A stretch of 64,000 bases of DNA from Arcobacter roscoffensis. Its GTDB lineage: Bacteria; Campylobacterota; Campylobacteria; Campylobacterales; Arcobacteraceae. The notes beneath the pieces were generated by a model that worked only from the letters and a program-made list of their open reading frames with translations, had not been told where the DNA came from and made no database searches. The first letter of the stretch is position 1, and the number at the start of each line of letters is the position of its first letter. Positions 48,501 through 57,272 of the stretch are shown here, piece after piece. The position numbers and the translations under genes were made by a program. The DNA is taken from the NCBI RefSeq assembly GCF_024267655.1, contig NZ_CP100595.1:2356001-2420000 (forward strand). Reading direction: 5' to 3'.

Positions 48501-49079
48501 TTAATCAAAATTTATTTTTTTCTTTAATATACTGATTTCATTTTCAATTAACTTAAATAAATCAAGAATTTTGTCTTTATGTTCACCATAAAAGTCTTTT
48601 ACATTTTTTTCTTCTTCACCTGATAAATTAGAATAATCAATCATTCCCTCATAAATTTCATATTTAAATAGTTCCTCATTCTTTTGAAGTGCTAAATTTA
48701 TTTCAGAGAATTTTTTTTCAAGTGTTTCAGAAACATAAAATATATTATCTTTAAAATAATCATTAAGACCATTTATTAGACTAACATTGATTTTATCTTC
48801 TGTAATTTCAGTTATAATGTGTCCTTCATATTCATTGAAATCATGTTCTATAAACCCAATAGTTAAAAGATTTAATTCATGTTTTCTCAATCTATTATGG
48901 AGTTCCATATAAACTTCAATTTTTTTTTGGAATATTTTTTGATAAGTTTCTTGTGTTAGTTTATGATTGTTTTCTAATTTAAGTTTTTCTAAATCATGTT
49001 GATTCTTTTGCCATGTCACTAATAAATTTAGTAAGAAAGTAACTCCCATTCCTACTAATGTAAATATTGCATTTTCCAT
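48501..49079 (-). CDS. Unrecognised membrane-anchored helical protein
   Basis: A 192-residue protein with one N-terminal membrane helix (about 4-23: I-F-T-L-V-G-M-G-V-T-F-L-L-N-L-L). A mainly helical, highly charged cytoplasmic part has heptad-like stretches at about 25-65 and 165-190. The start has AAGGATT upstream. It is the first gene of the island operon, 12 nt before the winged-helix protein gene, so the two are probably made together and may interact through their coiled coils at the membrane. I recognise no family. Confidence 0.75.
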   Translation of the reverse strand: MENAIFTLVGMGVTFLLNLLVTWQKNQHDLEKLKLENNHKLTQETYQKIFQKKIEVYMELHNRLRKHELNLLTIGFIEHDFNEYEGHIITEITEDKINVSLINGLNDYFKDNIFYVSETLEKKFSEINLALQKNEELFKYEIYEGMIDYSNLSGEEEKNVKDFYGEHKDKILDLFKLIENEISILKKKINFD

Positions 49080-49232
49080 ATGATAATCCTTAGAAAAAAG
49101 ATTCTATCATATAAATAATTTATTTAAGTATAAATAATATATAATACAAAAAATTGATACAAAGTTTCCAACAGAAAGAAAAAGGAAACTCCCTAATAAT
49201 AAGTGTTTATATTCTAATCTAGTGTAAATGAT

Positions 49233-49345
49233 AACATACTCATTTCTAATAATACTGACATCTTATAGCCTTTTAAATAATTTTGATAGTAATATTAAAT
49301 TGTAGCACTATTTATTTAAATAATTCTTTTGTTAAAGTATATATT
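49233..49345. repeat. 113-bp direct repeat, right copy
   Basis: Identical to 46552-46664. It includes a stub of the thiamine-binding gene: ATG at 49261 on the minus strand, nine matching codons, then unrelated sequence and a stop after 15 codons. The copy also lies within the upstream region of the gene at 49416. Confidence 0.95.
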
Positions 49346-49415
49346 TTATATATATTTTTACTTAGATTTTAAAATATTTTTGTTATTATTAACTATTAAT
49401 AAAAGGAGAAATAAT

Positions 49416-49754
49416 ATGCAAATAGATGTATCTGCAGAAGTGATTTTATCACAACTTGGGTATTCGAAAAGTGACGCTTCTATGAAGCAAGCTGAAAAGA
49501 TGATATCAATTACAGACAACTTTGATAAGTTTTCTAAACATATCTTTTCTTTAAATGACCATTTAAAGAAAATGAACGCTTATGTTGGACTTTCAAATAA
49601 GACTGATTACTTAAAAATTAAATGTGATGAAAACGATGCAAAAGAGATTCTAGAAGAGTTTCATGAAGAAGTTTCACACTGGGCTAATAAGTACAATGTA
49701 AAACTTCAACAGTTAGATAAAAAACCTATATATTATATTTTAGGAACTCACTAA
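49416..49754 (+). CDS. Small conserved-looking cytoplasmic protein, unknown function
   Basis: A 112-residue protein starting at the ATG at 49416, where AAAAGGAG gives a strong ribosome site. An open frame extends further upstream but is low complexity and lacks such a signal. The protein is hydrophilic and mixed alpha/beta, with I-D-V-S-A-E-V-I-L-S-Q-L near the start. I recognise no family. It flanks the right repeat, and before the island arrived it was probably divergent from the thiamine-binding gene. Its stop overlaps that of msrA. Confidence 0.75.
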   Translation: MQIDVSAEVILSQLGYSKSDASMKQAEKMISITDNFDKFSKHIFSLNDHLKKMNAYVGLSNKTDYLKIKCDENDAKEILEEFHEEVSHWANKYNVKLQQLDKKPIYYILGTH

Positions 49755-50236
49755 AAAATCTTTTTATATGAGTGACAATAAGGCACCTTTTGGTGTCTTT
49801 CATAATAGTCCTGATGATAATCCTCAGCCTCATAAAAAGGAACCATTTCATATAAACTTGTAGCAACCTTATATTCCATCGAATTTAATTTTTCTATTAA
49901 CTCTTCACTGATCTTCTTTTCATCTTCGTCATTATAAAAAATTGCTGATAAGTATTGACTTCCAATATCAGGACCTTGGCCGTTTGTTTGAGTAAAATCA
50001 TGTGTTTCAAAAAATTGAATTGCAAGTTCTTTAAAACTAACTTCATTTGAATTATATTGAACTTTTACAACTTCTAAATGACCTGTTTGACCTGTGCAAA
50101 CACTTCTATAATCAGGATTAGGAAAATGACCTCCCATATAGCCAGATACAGCTGATATTACACCCTTGAAGTTTTCAAAATAATATTCAGTTCCCCAAAA
50201 ACATCCACTTGCAAAATATGCTTCTTTAATTGCCAT
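49751..50236 (-). CDS. msrA: Peptide-methionine (S)-S-oxide reductase MsrA
   Basis: A 161-residue cytoplasmic repair enzyme. The nucleophile is Cys12 in A-S-G-C-F-W-G-T-E. It continues with G-Y-M-G-G and the typical H-Q-D-Y-Y near the end, followed by C-H-S-Y, a likely resolving Cys. It reduces the S form of methionine sulfoxide. It follows msrB by 26 nt, so both sulfoxide forms are handled by one operon. Confidence 0.96.
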   Translation of the reverse strand: MAIKEAYFASGCFWGTEYYFENFKGVISAVSGYMGGHFPNPDYRSVCTGQTGHLEVVKVQYNSNEVSFKELAIQFFETHDFTQTNGQGPDIGSQYLSAIFYNDEDEKKISEELIEKLNSMEYKVATSLYEMVPFYEAEDYHQDYYERHQKVPYCHSYKKIF

Positions 50237-50262
50237 AAAATCTACCTTTTTATTAAGTTATT

Positions 50263-50622
50263 TTATTTATTTACAAAGTTTAGAGATATTGAGTTTACAC
50301 AATGTCTTGTATTTTTAGAAGTGAAACCCTCACCTTCAAATACATGTCCTAAGTGACCACCACAAGTTGCACATACAATCTCTACTCTTCTTCCATCTGC
50401 ATCAGGAACTCTTTTTACTGCACCTTTTATTTCATCATCAAAACTTGGCCATCCACAGCCTGAGCTAAACTTATCACTTGAAGTATATAAAGGTGTATCA
50501 CATTTTTTACATGTGAAAACACCTTCTTCATAAAAATCATTATATTTTCCAGAAAAAGGCATTTCAGTTCCTTTATTCTCTATTACTCTTATTTCTTCTT
50601 CATTTAACTTATTATAATTCAT
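50263..50622 (-). CDS. msrB: Peptide-methionine (R)-S-oxide reductase MsrB
   Basis: A 119-residue enzyme. The zinc site has C-K-K-C and C-A-T-C-G-G. The catalytic Cys is in R-H-C-V-N-S-I-S-L near residue 108. S-G-C-G-W-P-S-F and L-G-H-V-F-E-G-E-G are hallmarks. It reduces the R form of methionine sulfoxide. It follows the FAH-family gene by 26 nt. Confidence 0.96.
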   Translation of the reverse strand: MNYNKLNEEEIRVIENKGTEMPFSGKYNDFYEEGVFTCKKCDTPLYTSSDKFSSGCGWPSFDDEIKGAVKRVPDADGRRVEIVCATCGGHLGHVFEGEGFTSKNTRHCVNSISLNFVNK

Positions 50623-50648
50623 AAAATATCCTTTTGTATCTAGTTAAA

Positions 50649-51263
50649 TTAAATTGCTTTAAATTTTTCTTCCACTAATACTTTCCCATCATAAAGTATT
50701 TTTCCTAAAAACTCATCACCAATATTAAACTTTCCTACACCCTTTGGTGTTCCTGTCATCAAAATATCACCATCTTCAAAGCTTAAAAAACTTTTAGCAT
50801 CATCAATAATTTCTGAGGGCTTATTTATCATAAGTGATACATCCCCTTTTTGTTTTAATTCATCATTTATGTATAATTCAACTTCTAATTTTGAAATATC
50901 ATCATTGAAACTTACAAACTTTGAAAATACTGCTGAGTTATCAAAAGCCTTAGCTCTCTCCCAAGGTAAACCTTTTTTCTTTAGTTTTGATTGAACTTCT
51001 CTTAATGTCAAATCTAAACCAAATCCAACAGCAGAGATCTTACCCTCTTCCATCAAGAAAGATATTTCTGCCTCATAATGACATGATTCATGTCCTTGTG
51101 GGAAAATAAGTTCTTGAGAAACTGATGAGTTTGGTTTAATAAAAAAAACCATTTCATCTGGAGTGTCATTGTTTAACTCTGCAATATGTTCAGTATAATT
51201 TCTTCCAATACAAACAACTTTTGATGGAAATATATCTTGTCCTTGTAAATCAATGTTTTTCAT
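50649..51263 (-). CDS. Fumarylacetoacetate hydrolase-family protein
   Basis: A 204-residue FAH-fold enzyme. The start V-V-C-I-G-R-N-Y-T-E-H and the metal-binding Glu residues in H-Y-E-A-E-I-S-F-L are typical, and the end has M-T-G-T-P-K-G-V-G. Relatives split acylpyruvates or decarboxylate oxaloacetate (FAHD1/YcgM). The substrate cannot be fixed. It is shorter than the canonical fumarylacetoacetase. Confidence 0.88.
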   Translation of the reverse strand: MKNIDLQGQDIFPSKVVCIGRNYTEHIAELNNDTPDEMVFFIKPNSSVSQELIFPQGHESCHYEAEISFLMEEGKISAVGFGLDLTLREVQSKLKKKGLPWERAKAFDNSAVFSKFVSFNDDISKLEVELYINDELKQKGDVSLMINKPSEIIDDAKSFLSFEDGDILMTGTPKGVGKFNIGDEFLGKILYDGKVLVEEKFKAI

Positions 51264-51267
51264 ATTT

Positions 51268-52059
51268 TTATCCTTTATTACTTAAAATCTTTAGTCTTTT
51301 TTTAGAGTATTTTGTATTTGCTTGTTCATACCAATATTTTGCTTTTTCTAAATCTTTTTCAATACCTAAACCTTTCTCATATAAAAAACCAAGCCATGAT
51401 TTAGAATAAGTACTTTGAAGACTTGCTGCTTTTTCAAACCACTTAAAAGCCTCTTCATAATCTTGTTTTACACCATAACCTTTAGCATATAAATAGCCTA
51501 ATTCCGACATAGAAAAGACATCACCTTCTTTTGCACTTTTAGTATAAAGTTCATGGGCTTTTAGATAGTCTTGTTTTACAGAAATTCCTCTTTTATAAAA
51601 GTATGCTACTTCTCTTTGAATTATAATATCAGAGTTTTTCTCTAGGAATCTATTAAAGTACTCAAAAGACTTTTGATAATCTTTTTGAACTCCTAAACCA
51701 TTATGGTAAATTAATCCAAGTTTTTTTATAGCTTGTAAATCTGCATTTGAAGCTAGTTTCTCATACCAAAATATAGCTTTTTGTGTATTTTTTGGTACAT
51801 TAATACCATTTTCATAAAAACTTGCAATCTTTTTTGATGCTTTCATATCACCTTTTAAAGCTTTTTCCATATAACATTCAAATTTTTCTGATTGCAAAGT
51901 TACACTCTTACAATCAATTATTTTAGGTTTTATTACTTTTTTTGTAGCTTTTTTTATAACTTTTTGTTTTTCAACTTTTGGTATTTGTTTTTCTTTTATA
52001 TTAGTAAATGAACATGCGGTAAAAAAAATACAAATAAAAACAAAAAATAGAATTCTCAT
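51268..52059 (-). CDS. Sel1-repeat lipoprotein
   Basis: A 263-residue protein. A signal peptide with lipobox F-F-T-A-C (Cys16) precedes a Lys-rich linker and about six Sel1-like repeats from about 60 to the end. Repeats show A-x-x-x-Y-x-x-G-x-G-V-x-x-D-x-x-x-A. Such proteins are periplasmic or outer-membrane scaffolds. It lies just upstream of the FAH-family gene on the same strand. Confidence 0.85.
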   Translation of the reverse strand: MRILFFVFICIFFTACSFTNIKEKQIPKVEKQKVIKKATKKVIKPKIIDCKSVTLQSEKFECYMEKALKGDMKASKKIASFYENGINVPKNTQKAIFWYEKLASNADLQAIKKLGLIYHNGLGVQKDYQKSFEYFNRFLEKNSDIIIQREVAYFYKRGISVKQDYLKAHELYTKSAKEGDVFSMSELGYLYAKGYGVKQDYEEAFKWFEKAASLQSTYSKSWLGFLYEKGLGIEKDLEKAKYWYEQANTKYSKKRLKILSNKG

Positions 52060-52216
52060 ATATACTCCTATTTTAGACAGTAGTATTTTATCTAAAAATA
52101 CTATTAATCAAATGAAGCAAAAAAATAAGATGAAAGAAGATTCAAATATAAAGATAAATCATACAGGAGATTTTTTATAAAGCTCTTAAGTATGATTTAT
52201 ACTCAGTAGTTACTAT

Positions 52217-52873
52217 CTAGTATTTTTCTAATAAGTCATTTATAATAACAGAAGTAATCCCCCAGATTACTTCATCTTCATATTTATAAACCCAGATTTT
52301 ATGTCTTTTATTTCCCCAAGGTTTCTTGTATGTATCAGGGAGTCCCAATTCTTCAACTGGGAATAGAATCTCTTTATTGCCTTCTTCATCAACCTTAAAT
52401 GGCTGAATTTCATGAGAAAGAGTATATTCTAAAGCTTTTGTTTCTTTAAAAAATTTCAAGGGAATTAAAATAGTCTTTTCAACTTCATTTTCATCAATTT
52501 TCATTGTTTTTAAAGCTCTTTTTTTTACAACTGCAACAAAAGATTCAATTACTGCACCAATAGGTGCTACATAAGAGTCTAATTGACCTATGATTTTTAT
52601 ATCTTTTTTTTCAATTCCAACTTCTTCATATGTCTCTCTTAATGCAGTTTGCTTAAAATTCTTATCAATTCCTTCTTCAAACTTTCCACCAGGGAAACAA
52701 ATATCTCCACCTTGTCTGATATGTGCTGCTCTTTTTTGAAAAAGTAAATGGTATTCCCCTTTTATTTTAATAAGAGGTATCAACACAGCTGAGTTAAAAA
52801 ATCTATCTCTTCCTAGTACACTTGGGTTTTTAGGCATATTTGAAACTAATTGTTTTAAATCACTTTTTTTCAT
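52217..52873 (-). CDS. Nudix hydrolase, CoA pyrophosphatase-like
   Basis: A 218-residue enzyme. The Nudix box starts at G-G-K-F-E-E-G near residue 61 and continues R-E-T-Y-E-E-V-G-I. I-C-F-P-G-G-K just before it resembles NudL/CoAse proteins, which cleave CoA. The substrate call is a family inference. It lies 2 nt after bioA. An 11-bp inverted repeat (52154-52164 with 52190-52200) downstream may be its terminator. Confidence 0.85.
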   Translation of the reverse strand: MKKSDLKQLVSNMPKNPSVLGRDRFFNSAVLIPLIKIKGEYHLLFQKRAAHIRQGGDICFPGGKFEEGIDKNFKQTALRETYEEVGIEKKDIKIIGQLDSYVAPIGAVIESFVAVVKKRALKTMKIDENEVEKTILIPLKFFKETKALEYTLSHEIQPFKVDEEGNKEILFPVEELGLPDTYKKPWGNKRHKIWVYKYEDEVIWGITSVIINDLLEKY

Positions 52874-52875
52874 AT

Positions 52876-54141
52876 TTAACTCTTTATTGACTTTATAGCT
52901 TCAATCATCGTTTTTACTATTTTTCTTAAGTCTTCTTCACTTATAGTATATGCAACAATTGAATAAATAAGTTTTCCAAAAGGTCTAATCCAAATACCTT
53001 TTGAAACACAATAATCTTGAATATATTGAGCATGGGAATCATCTTTTAATTCAATAACTCCAATAGCTCCAATATTTCTAATACTCTTAACTAAAGCTAT
53101 ATCTTTTGCTTTTGTTAACTCATCTGCAAAAATCTCTTCTATTTTAAAAACTTTTTCTTGCCAATTTGTTTGTTCTAAAAGATTTATACTCTCAATAGCA
53201 ACACTACAAGCTAAAGGATTTCCCATAAAAGTTGGTCCATGCATTAAAATACCAAGCTTTGAATTACTAATAGTTGAAGAAACTTTTTTAGATGTTATCA
53301 TAGCAGCCATAGTCATATAACCACCTGTTAAACCTTTACCAACTGTCATAATATCAGGTTTTATATCAGCCCATTCACAAGCAAACATTTTTCCCGTATG
53401 TCCAAAACCTGTTGCTATTTCATCTGCTATTAAGAGAACATCATATTTATCACATAGTTGTCTAGCTTTTTTTAAATATAAAGGATTATATATTCTCATA
53501 CCTCCTGCACCTTGTACAATTGGCTCTAAAATAAACCCTGCTAATTCTTTATGATTTTGTTCAAATATATTTTCTAAAGCTTCTATAGCTTCATCACAGT
53601 TTTTATCAAAACCAATGTCAGGAGTTTTAGTGAAAATATGTTTTGGTAAATATGAACCATAGATACTATGCATTGAGTTATTTGGATCACATACACTCAT
53701 TGCAGCTAAAGTATCACCATGATAAGCATTTTCTAAAGCTAAAAATTTATATTTTTTCAAACCTTTTGCTTCTTGATATTGAATAGCTGTTTTTAAAGCT
53801 ACCTCAACAGAAACAGAACCACTATCACATAAAAAAACACTATTTAAGCCAGTTATGTCAACTAGTTTTTTTGACAAAATAGCTGCATTTTCATGTGCAA
53901 GTCCACCAAACATTATATGAGGCATTATTTCGACTTGTTTTTTTAAAGCTTCATTTAGTTTTGGGTGATTATAACCATGAATAGCACTCCACCAAGAACT
54001 CATTGCATCAATAAGCTCTTCACCTGATGATAAAAAAATTGATGTTTTATCTGTTCTTTCAACAGGTAATATTTTAGTTCTTGAAGGCAATGAATTATAA
54101 GGATGCCATACATGTTCTTTGTCTATATCTAACCAATTCAA
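52876..54141 (-). CDS. bioA: Adenosylmethionine--8-amino-7-oxononanoate aminotransferase
   Basis: A 421-residue PLP enzyme of biotin synthesis. It has the bioA N-terminal H-V-W-H-P-Y-N-S and S-S-W-W-S-A-I-H-G-Y-N-H-P. The PLP Lys is in T-V-G-K-G-L-T-G-G-Y near residue 275, and the Asp in L-L-I-A-D-E-I-A-T-G-F-G-H. Other bio genes are absent here; birA is 35 kb away. Confidence 0.96.
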   Translation of the reverse strand: MNWLDIDKEHVWHPYNSLPSRTKILPVERTDKTSIFLSSGEELIDAMSSWWSAIHGYNHPKLNEALKKQVEIMPHIMFGGLAHENAAILSKKLVDITGLNSVFLCDSGSVSVEVALKTAIQYQEAKGLKKYKFLALENAYHGDTLAAMSVCDPNNSMHSIYGSYLPKHIFTKTPDIGFDKNCDEAIEALENIFEQNHKELAGFILEPIVQGAGGMRIYNPLYLKKARQLCDKYDVLLIADEIATGFGHTGKMFACEWADIKPDIMTVGKGLTGGYMTMAAMITSKKVSSTISNSKLGILMHGPTFMGNPLACSVAIESINLLEQTNWQEKVFKIEEIFADELTKAKDIALVKSIRNIGAIGVIELKDDSHAQYIQDYCVSKGIWIRPFGKLIYSIVAYTISEEDLRKIVKTMIEAIKSIKS

Positions 54142-54177
54142 TAAAATTCCTATTATCTAATATTTATTGATTATATC

Positions 54178-56781
54178 CTAATCCAAATTATCATCATATA
54201 ATATTACACTAAATTCAGCACCTTTATATTTTTCATCTTTATACTCAAACCTTTTATTTGATACATCTATAACACCATTCATATACTTTGAAATAATTTG
54301 ATCACACATATATAATCCAATTCCAGTACCTGTTGAATTATGTTTTGTTGTAAAATAAGGTTCAAATATCTTGTCTAATATCTTAGGTTTGATACCACCA
54401 GCATTGTCTCTAATTTTTACAAGTGTTTTATTTTTTCTTTTTTTAATCTCAACAAAAATTACTCTATTTTCAGCTAAATTTAAAACCAAAGCATCTTTTG
54501 CATTATTTAAAATATTTATAAATACTTGAATAAACTCTGTTTCATGTCCTTGTATTACTATATTTTCAAAGCTTCTAATCACAGTAATATTTTCTTGTTC
54601 AAATTTAGAGTTAAGTAAATTTATTGTTTTTTCTAAAGTATCTGCTATATCAAATCTTACTTTTTCATCCTGAGGCTTAAAGAAGTATCTAAAATCATCA
54701 ATTGTATGAGATAAATAATTAGAAGAATTTACAATGCAATCAACCGTATCATAGAAGAATTTATCATCTAAATCGTCAACTTGCTTTTTAACTTTTAAAC
54801 CACTTGCACTTGTACTAATAACAGATAAAGGCTGTCTCCATTGATGTGCAATGTTTTCAAGCATTTCACCCATAGCTGCCATTTTTGATTGCCTTGCAAG
54901 CAATCTATCTTTTTTTAAATTCTCTTCAACTTCTTCTTTTACTCTATGCTCTAAGGTTTCATTTATTCTTTTTAGTTCTTGTGTCTTTTCTTCAACTTTT
55001 TTATTTAATTTTTCATTCATCTTTTTTAATAGATTTTGTCTGTAAAGTAATAAAGCACTTAAAATAAAAATAGCAAAGGTGATTTTAAATAAAAGCGCAT
55101 AATCAAACTCTTTTTCATGTTGTACATAAACCCATTTATTACTTAAAGCTTCTACTTTTTCATCATCAAGACTATTTACAAATTTTGACATTATTTTATA
55201 AAGTTTAACATCACCTTTTTTTACACCAATTCTAATATCAATCTTCTCATCAATTTTTCCTGATATTTTCATATGAGATAAAAAATCTTTTTGAAGTATA
55301 TACCAAGCTTTTCCCATAGCAGTAATTTGACCATAAAGCTCATCTTCATAAACTCTTTCTAAACCATCCTCTAAACTTTTAACTTTCACAAACTCTATAT
55401 TAGGATATTTTGGTTTTAAAATTTCATATAAAGAAAAGCCATCTACAATTCCTATTTTTACATCTTTTAAACTTGATAGATTTTCAATAAAAGGTTTTTC
55501 ATCTTTTGTCATAATTACAGATGGAACATCAACATATGCATTTGTAAAATTCATAAAAGATTTTCTATCTTGAGTTAACTGTGCAGTAGGAATAATATCA
55601 CACTGATTACTTTTAATTAATTCTAAACTATTTTTTAAACTACTTGCTGGAATATAAGTTAAAGGTATTTTTATTTTTTCTTCAAGAATTTTTACAAAAT
55701 CTGCAACTGAACCATATACTTTTCCATCTTTTATATCACTATATGGCATAGCATTTGGAATAATACAAGTTTTAATAAAAGCCTTTTGCTTTAAATACTC
55801 TTTTTCTTTATTTGTTAAAACAAGCTTATTATCTTCAAAATATATAAAATCATCAAAATCAATTACATTATTTGTAAGTCCCATGATATTATATAAATCA
55901 TATATTCTTTGTAATTTCTCTTTTTTTATATGACCTAATTCTTTAGTATTAAAGTAAGACAGTTTCTTAAGCTGTTCACCCTCATAGATAAGCTCAGCTT
56001 TTGAAAGATTTTGAGAATTATACTTTTGTAAGATTAAATCTGCACTTTTTTCAATATTAGAATAGGCATATTCCCATCCTTTTAAAGAGGCATTTTTAAA
56101 AGCTAATGCAGTATCAATATCATTTTGAATCATTTTTTTACTTGTAAAAAGCAAATCACTATACATATCAAATCCAAATTTTTTTGGATCAAATACATTA
56201 TATTCTATACCTCTTTGTTTTAATTCAAAAGGAGATTTTGAAATATATGCTGAAATTACATCTGTTTTTTTATCAATTAAATCATTGATATTATGAGTGT
56301 GTTTTATAAAATCAAGCTCTTCTAATCTTATATTTTTTGATCTTATCATAGCTTTTAGAGAAACTTCACTTGCATCATCTATAGTAGTCATTATATTTTT
56401 ATTTTTAAAATCTTCAATAGAGTTTATACCTGATTCTTTAGTACTTACTAAAATTAAAGGTGTTGCTTGAAAAAGTGCGTACAAGGCTACTATATCTGTA
56501 CCTTTTGACTTATCTAAAATTAAAGTTTCTCGCCCAACAGCAAAATCAAACTTTTGTTTTGCAACATCATTTGGAATATCTAAACCAAACTCAAAAGCTT
56601 TTATAGTTACATCTAATCCTGCTTCTTCATAAAAGCCTTTTTCTTTTGCCATATAATATCCAGCAAATTGGAATTGATCAAACCATGATAGCTGAATAGT
56701 AACTTTTTTTAAATCTTTTGAAAAAAGAAGACTTTGAGAAATTAGAAAAACAAAAATAAAATAGAATATACCTCTAAGCAT
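54178..56781 (-). CDS. Hybrid sensor: two periplasmic binding domains fused to a histidine kinase
   Basis: An 867-residue protein with a signal peptide at about 1-21. Residues 25-300 form an NMT1/THI5-like binding domain (S-W-F-D-Q-F-Q-F-A-G-Y-Y-M-A-K-E-K-G-F). Residues 330-550 form a second, SBP_bac_3-like domain with its own lobes. One membrane helix follows at about 562-580, then a coiled coil and His646 in A-H-Q-W-R-Q-P-L, with D-N-A-G-G and G-T-G-I-G-L-Y-M in the ATP domain. THI5-like domains bind pyrimidines, nitrate or sulfonates and SBP_bac_3 binds amino acids; the actual ligands are unknown. Confidence 0.88.
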   Translation of the reverse strand: MLRGIFYFIFVFLISQSLLFSKDLKKVTIQLSWFDQFQFAGYYMAKEKGFYEEAGLDVTIKAFEFGLDIPNDVAKQKFDFAVGRETLILDKSKGTDIVALYALFQATPLILVSTKESGINSIEDFKNKNIMTTIDDASEVSLKAMIRSKNIRLEELDFIKHTHNINDLIDKKTDVISAYISKSPFELKQRGIEYNVFDPKKFGFDMYSDLLFTSKKMIQNDIDTALAFKNASLKGWEYAYSNIEKSADLILQKYNSQNLSKAELIYEGEQLKKLSYFNTKELGHIKKEKLQRIYDLYNIMGLTNNVIDFDDFIYFEDNKLVLTNKEKEYLKQKAFIKTCIIPNAMPYSDIKDGKVYGSVADFVKILEEKIKIPLTYIPASSLKNSLELIKSNQCDIIPTAQLTQDRKSFMNFTNAYVDVPSVIMTKDEKPFIENLSSLKDVKIGIVDGFSLYEILKPKYPNIEFVKVKSLEDGLERVYEDELYGQITAMGKAWYILQKDFLSHMKISGKIDEKIDIRIGVKKGDVKLYKIMSKFVNSLDDEKVEALSNKWVYVQHEKEFDYALLFKITFAIFILSALLLYRQNLLKKMNEKLNKKVEEKTQELKRINETLEHRVKEEVEENLKKDRLLARQSKMAAMGEMLENIAHQWRQPLSVISTSASGLKVKKQVDDLDDKFFYDTVDCIVNSSNYLSHTIDDFRYFFKPQDEKVRFDIADTLEKTINLLNSKFEQENITVIRSFENIVIQGHETEFIQVFINILNNAKDALVLNLAENRVIFVEIKKRKNKTLVKIRDNAGGIKPKILDKIFEPYFTTKHNSTGTGIGLYMCDQIISKYMNGVIDVSNKRFEYKDEKYKGAEFSVILYDDNLD

Positions 56782-56808
56782 GAACCCTTACCTTTTCTTA
56801 TTGACAAT

Positions 56809-56814
56809 ATTATA
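56809..56814 (-). promoter_or_regulatory. Candidate -10 element of the hybrid sensor gene
   Basis: TATAAT on the minus strand lies 28 nt before the ATG at 56781, which is preceded by AAAAGGTAAGGG. The rest of the 187-bp divergent gap is AT-rich without clear structure. Confidence 0.45.
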
Positions 56815-56968
56815 ACGAAGAATGTTTAGTTTATCTTTTTTTAGAGGCTAAAAAATAAAGGTTTTTCTAAAAAATACGAATAAAAAAATTTATTAAGTAT
56901 ATTAATAACATATCATTTTTTTATCACACCATTTTTATATAATTAGAAAAAATTTAGGAGTATTTTCA

Positions 56969-57247
56969 ATGGAACATCAAGATTTAGAATTAAAACATAT
57001 TGGAACAGTTGATGATAAAAGATATTTTATTTCAACAATAAAAATGCATGTAAGACACTCATGGCTAAATCAACACAACAATGTGTTTGTATATGAAACA
57101 ATGATATTCAAAAAAGAAGACGGAAAAGTTATATACCATGAACCTGTATATAATAAAAGATACAACAGCTATGAAGATGCAATCAATGGTCATCAATATG
57201 TAGTTGAAAATACTGCTAAAATCATCAAAGAAGGTATTCTTTGTTAA
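56969..57247 (+). CDS. Small hydrophilic protein, unknown function
   Basis: A 92-residue protein rich in His, Tyr and charged residues. It reads as an alternating beta-rich fold with a C-terminal helix (Y-V-V-E-N-T-A-K-I-I-K-E). A clean TATAAT at 56938-56943 and TTAGGAG before the ATG make it a real gene. I recognise no family. It is a single-gene unit ended by a shared terminator with the YeiH gene. Confidence 0.75.
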   Translation: MEHQDLELKHIGTVDDKRYFISTIKMHVRHSWLNQHNNVFVYETMIFKKEDGKVIYHEPVYNKRYNSYEDAINGHQYVVENTAKIIKEGILC

Positions 57248-57272
57248 ATTCATAGGTTTATCCTATGAATTT
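57246..57272. terminator. Bidirectional terminator between the small gene and yeiH
   Basis: AAATTCATAGG (57246-57256) and CCTATGAATTT (57262-57272) form a perfect 11-bp stem with a 5-nt loop. It overlaps both stop codons at the meeting of convergent genes. Confidence 0.7.

Larger units (their letters stand above)
46552..49345. mobile_element. Small integrated island bounded by 113-bp direct repeats
   Basis: The unit between the repeats is 2568 bp. It holds the remains of a tyrosine recombinase and a two-gene minus-strand operon of unknown function. The duplicated boundary is the 5' end of a chromosomal gene plus its promoter, so both flanking genes keep their upstream DNA. This is what site-specific integration into a gene start would leave. 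It is too small to be a self-transferring element. Confidence 0.75.

Noticed and set aside
49329-49415. Upstream extension of the 112-residue gene by 29 codons
   Set aside because: The added residues are low-complexity Phe/Tyr/Leu from AT-rich DNA, lack a ribosome site and run into the 113-bp repeat; the ATG at 49416 has a strong AAAAGGAG.
52112-52180. 22-codon plus-strand frame between the Sel1 gene and the Nudix gene
   Set aside because: Too short, no ribosome site, no recognisable feature; the region is better explained by an inverted repeat.
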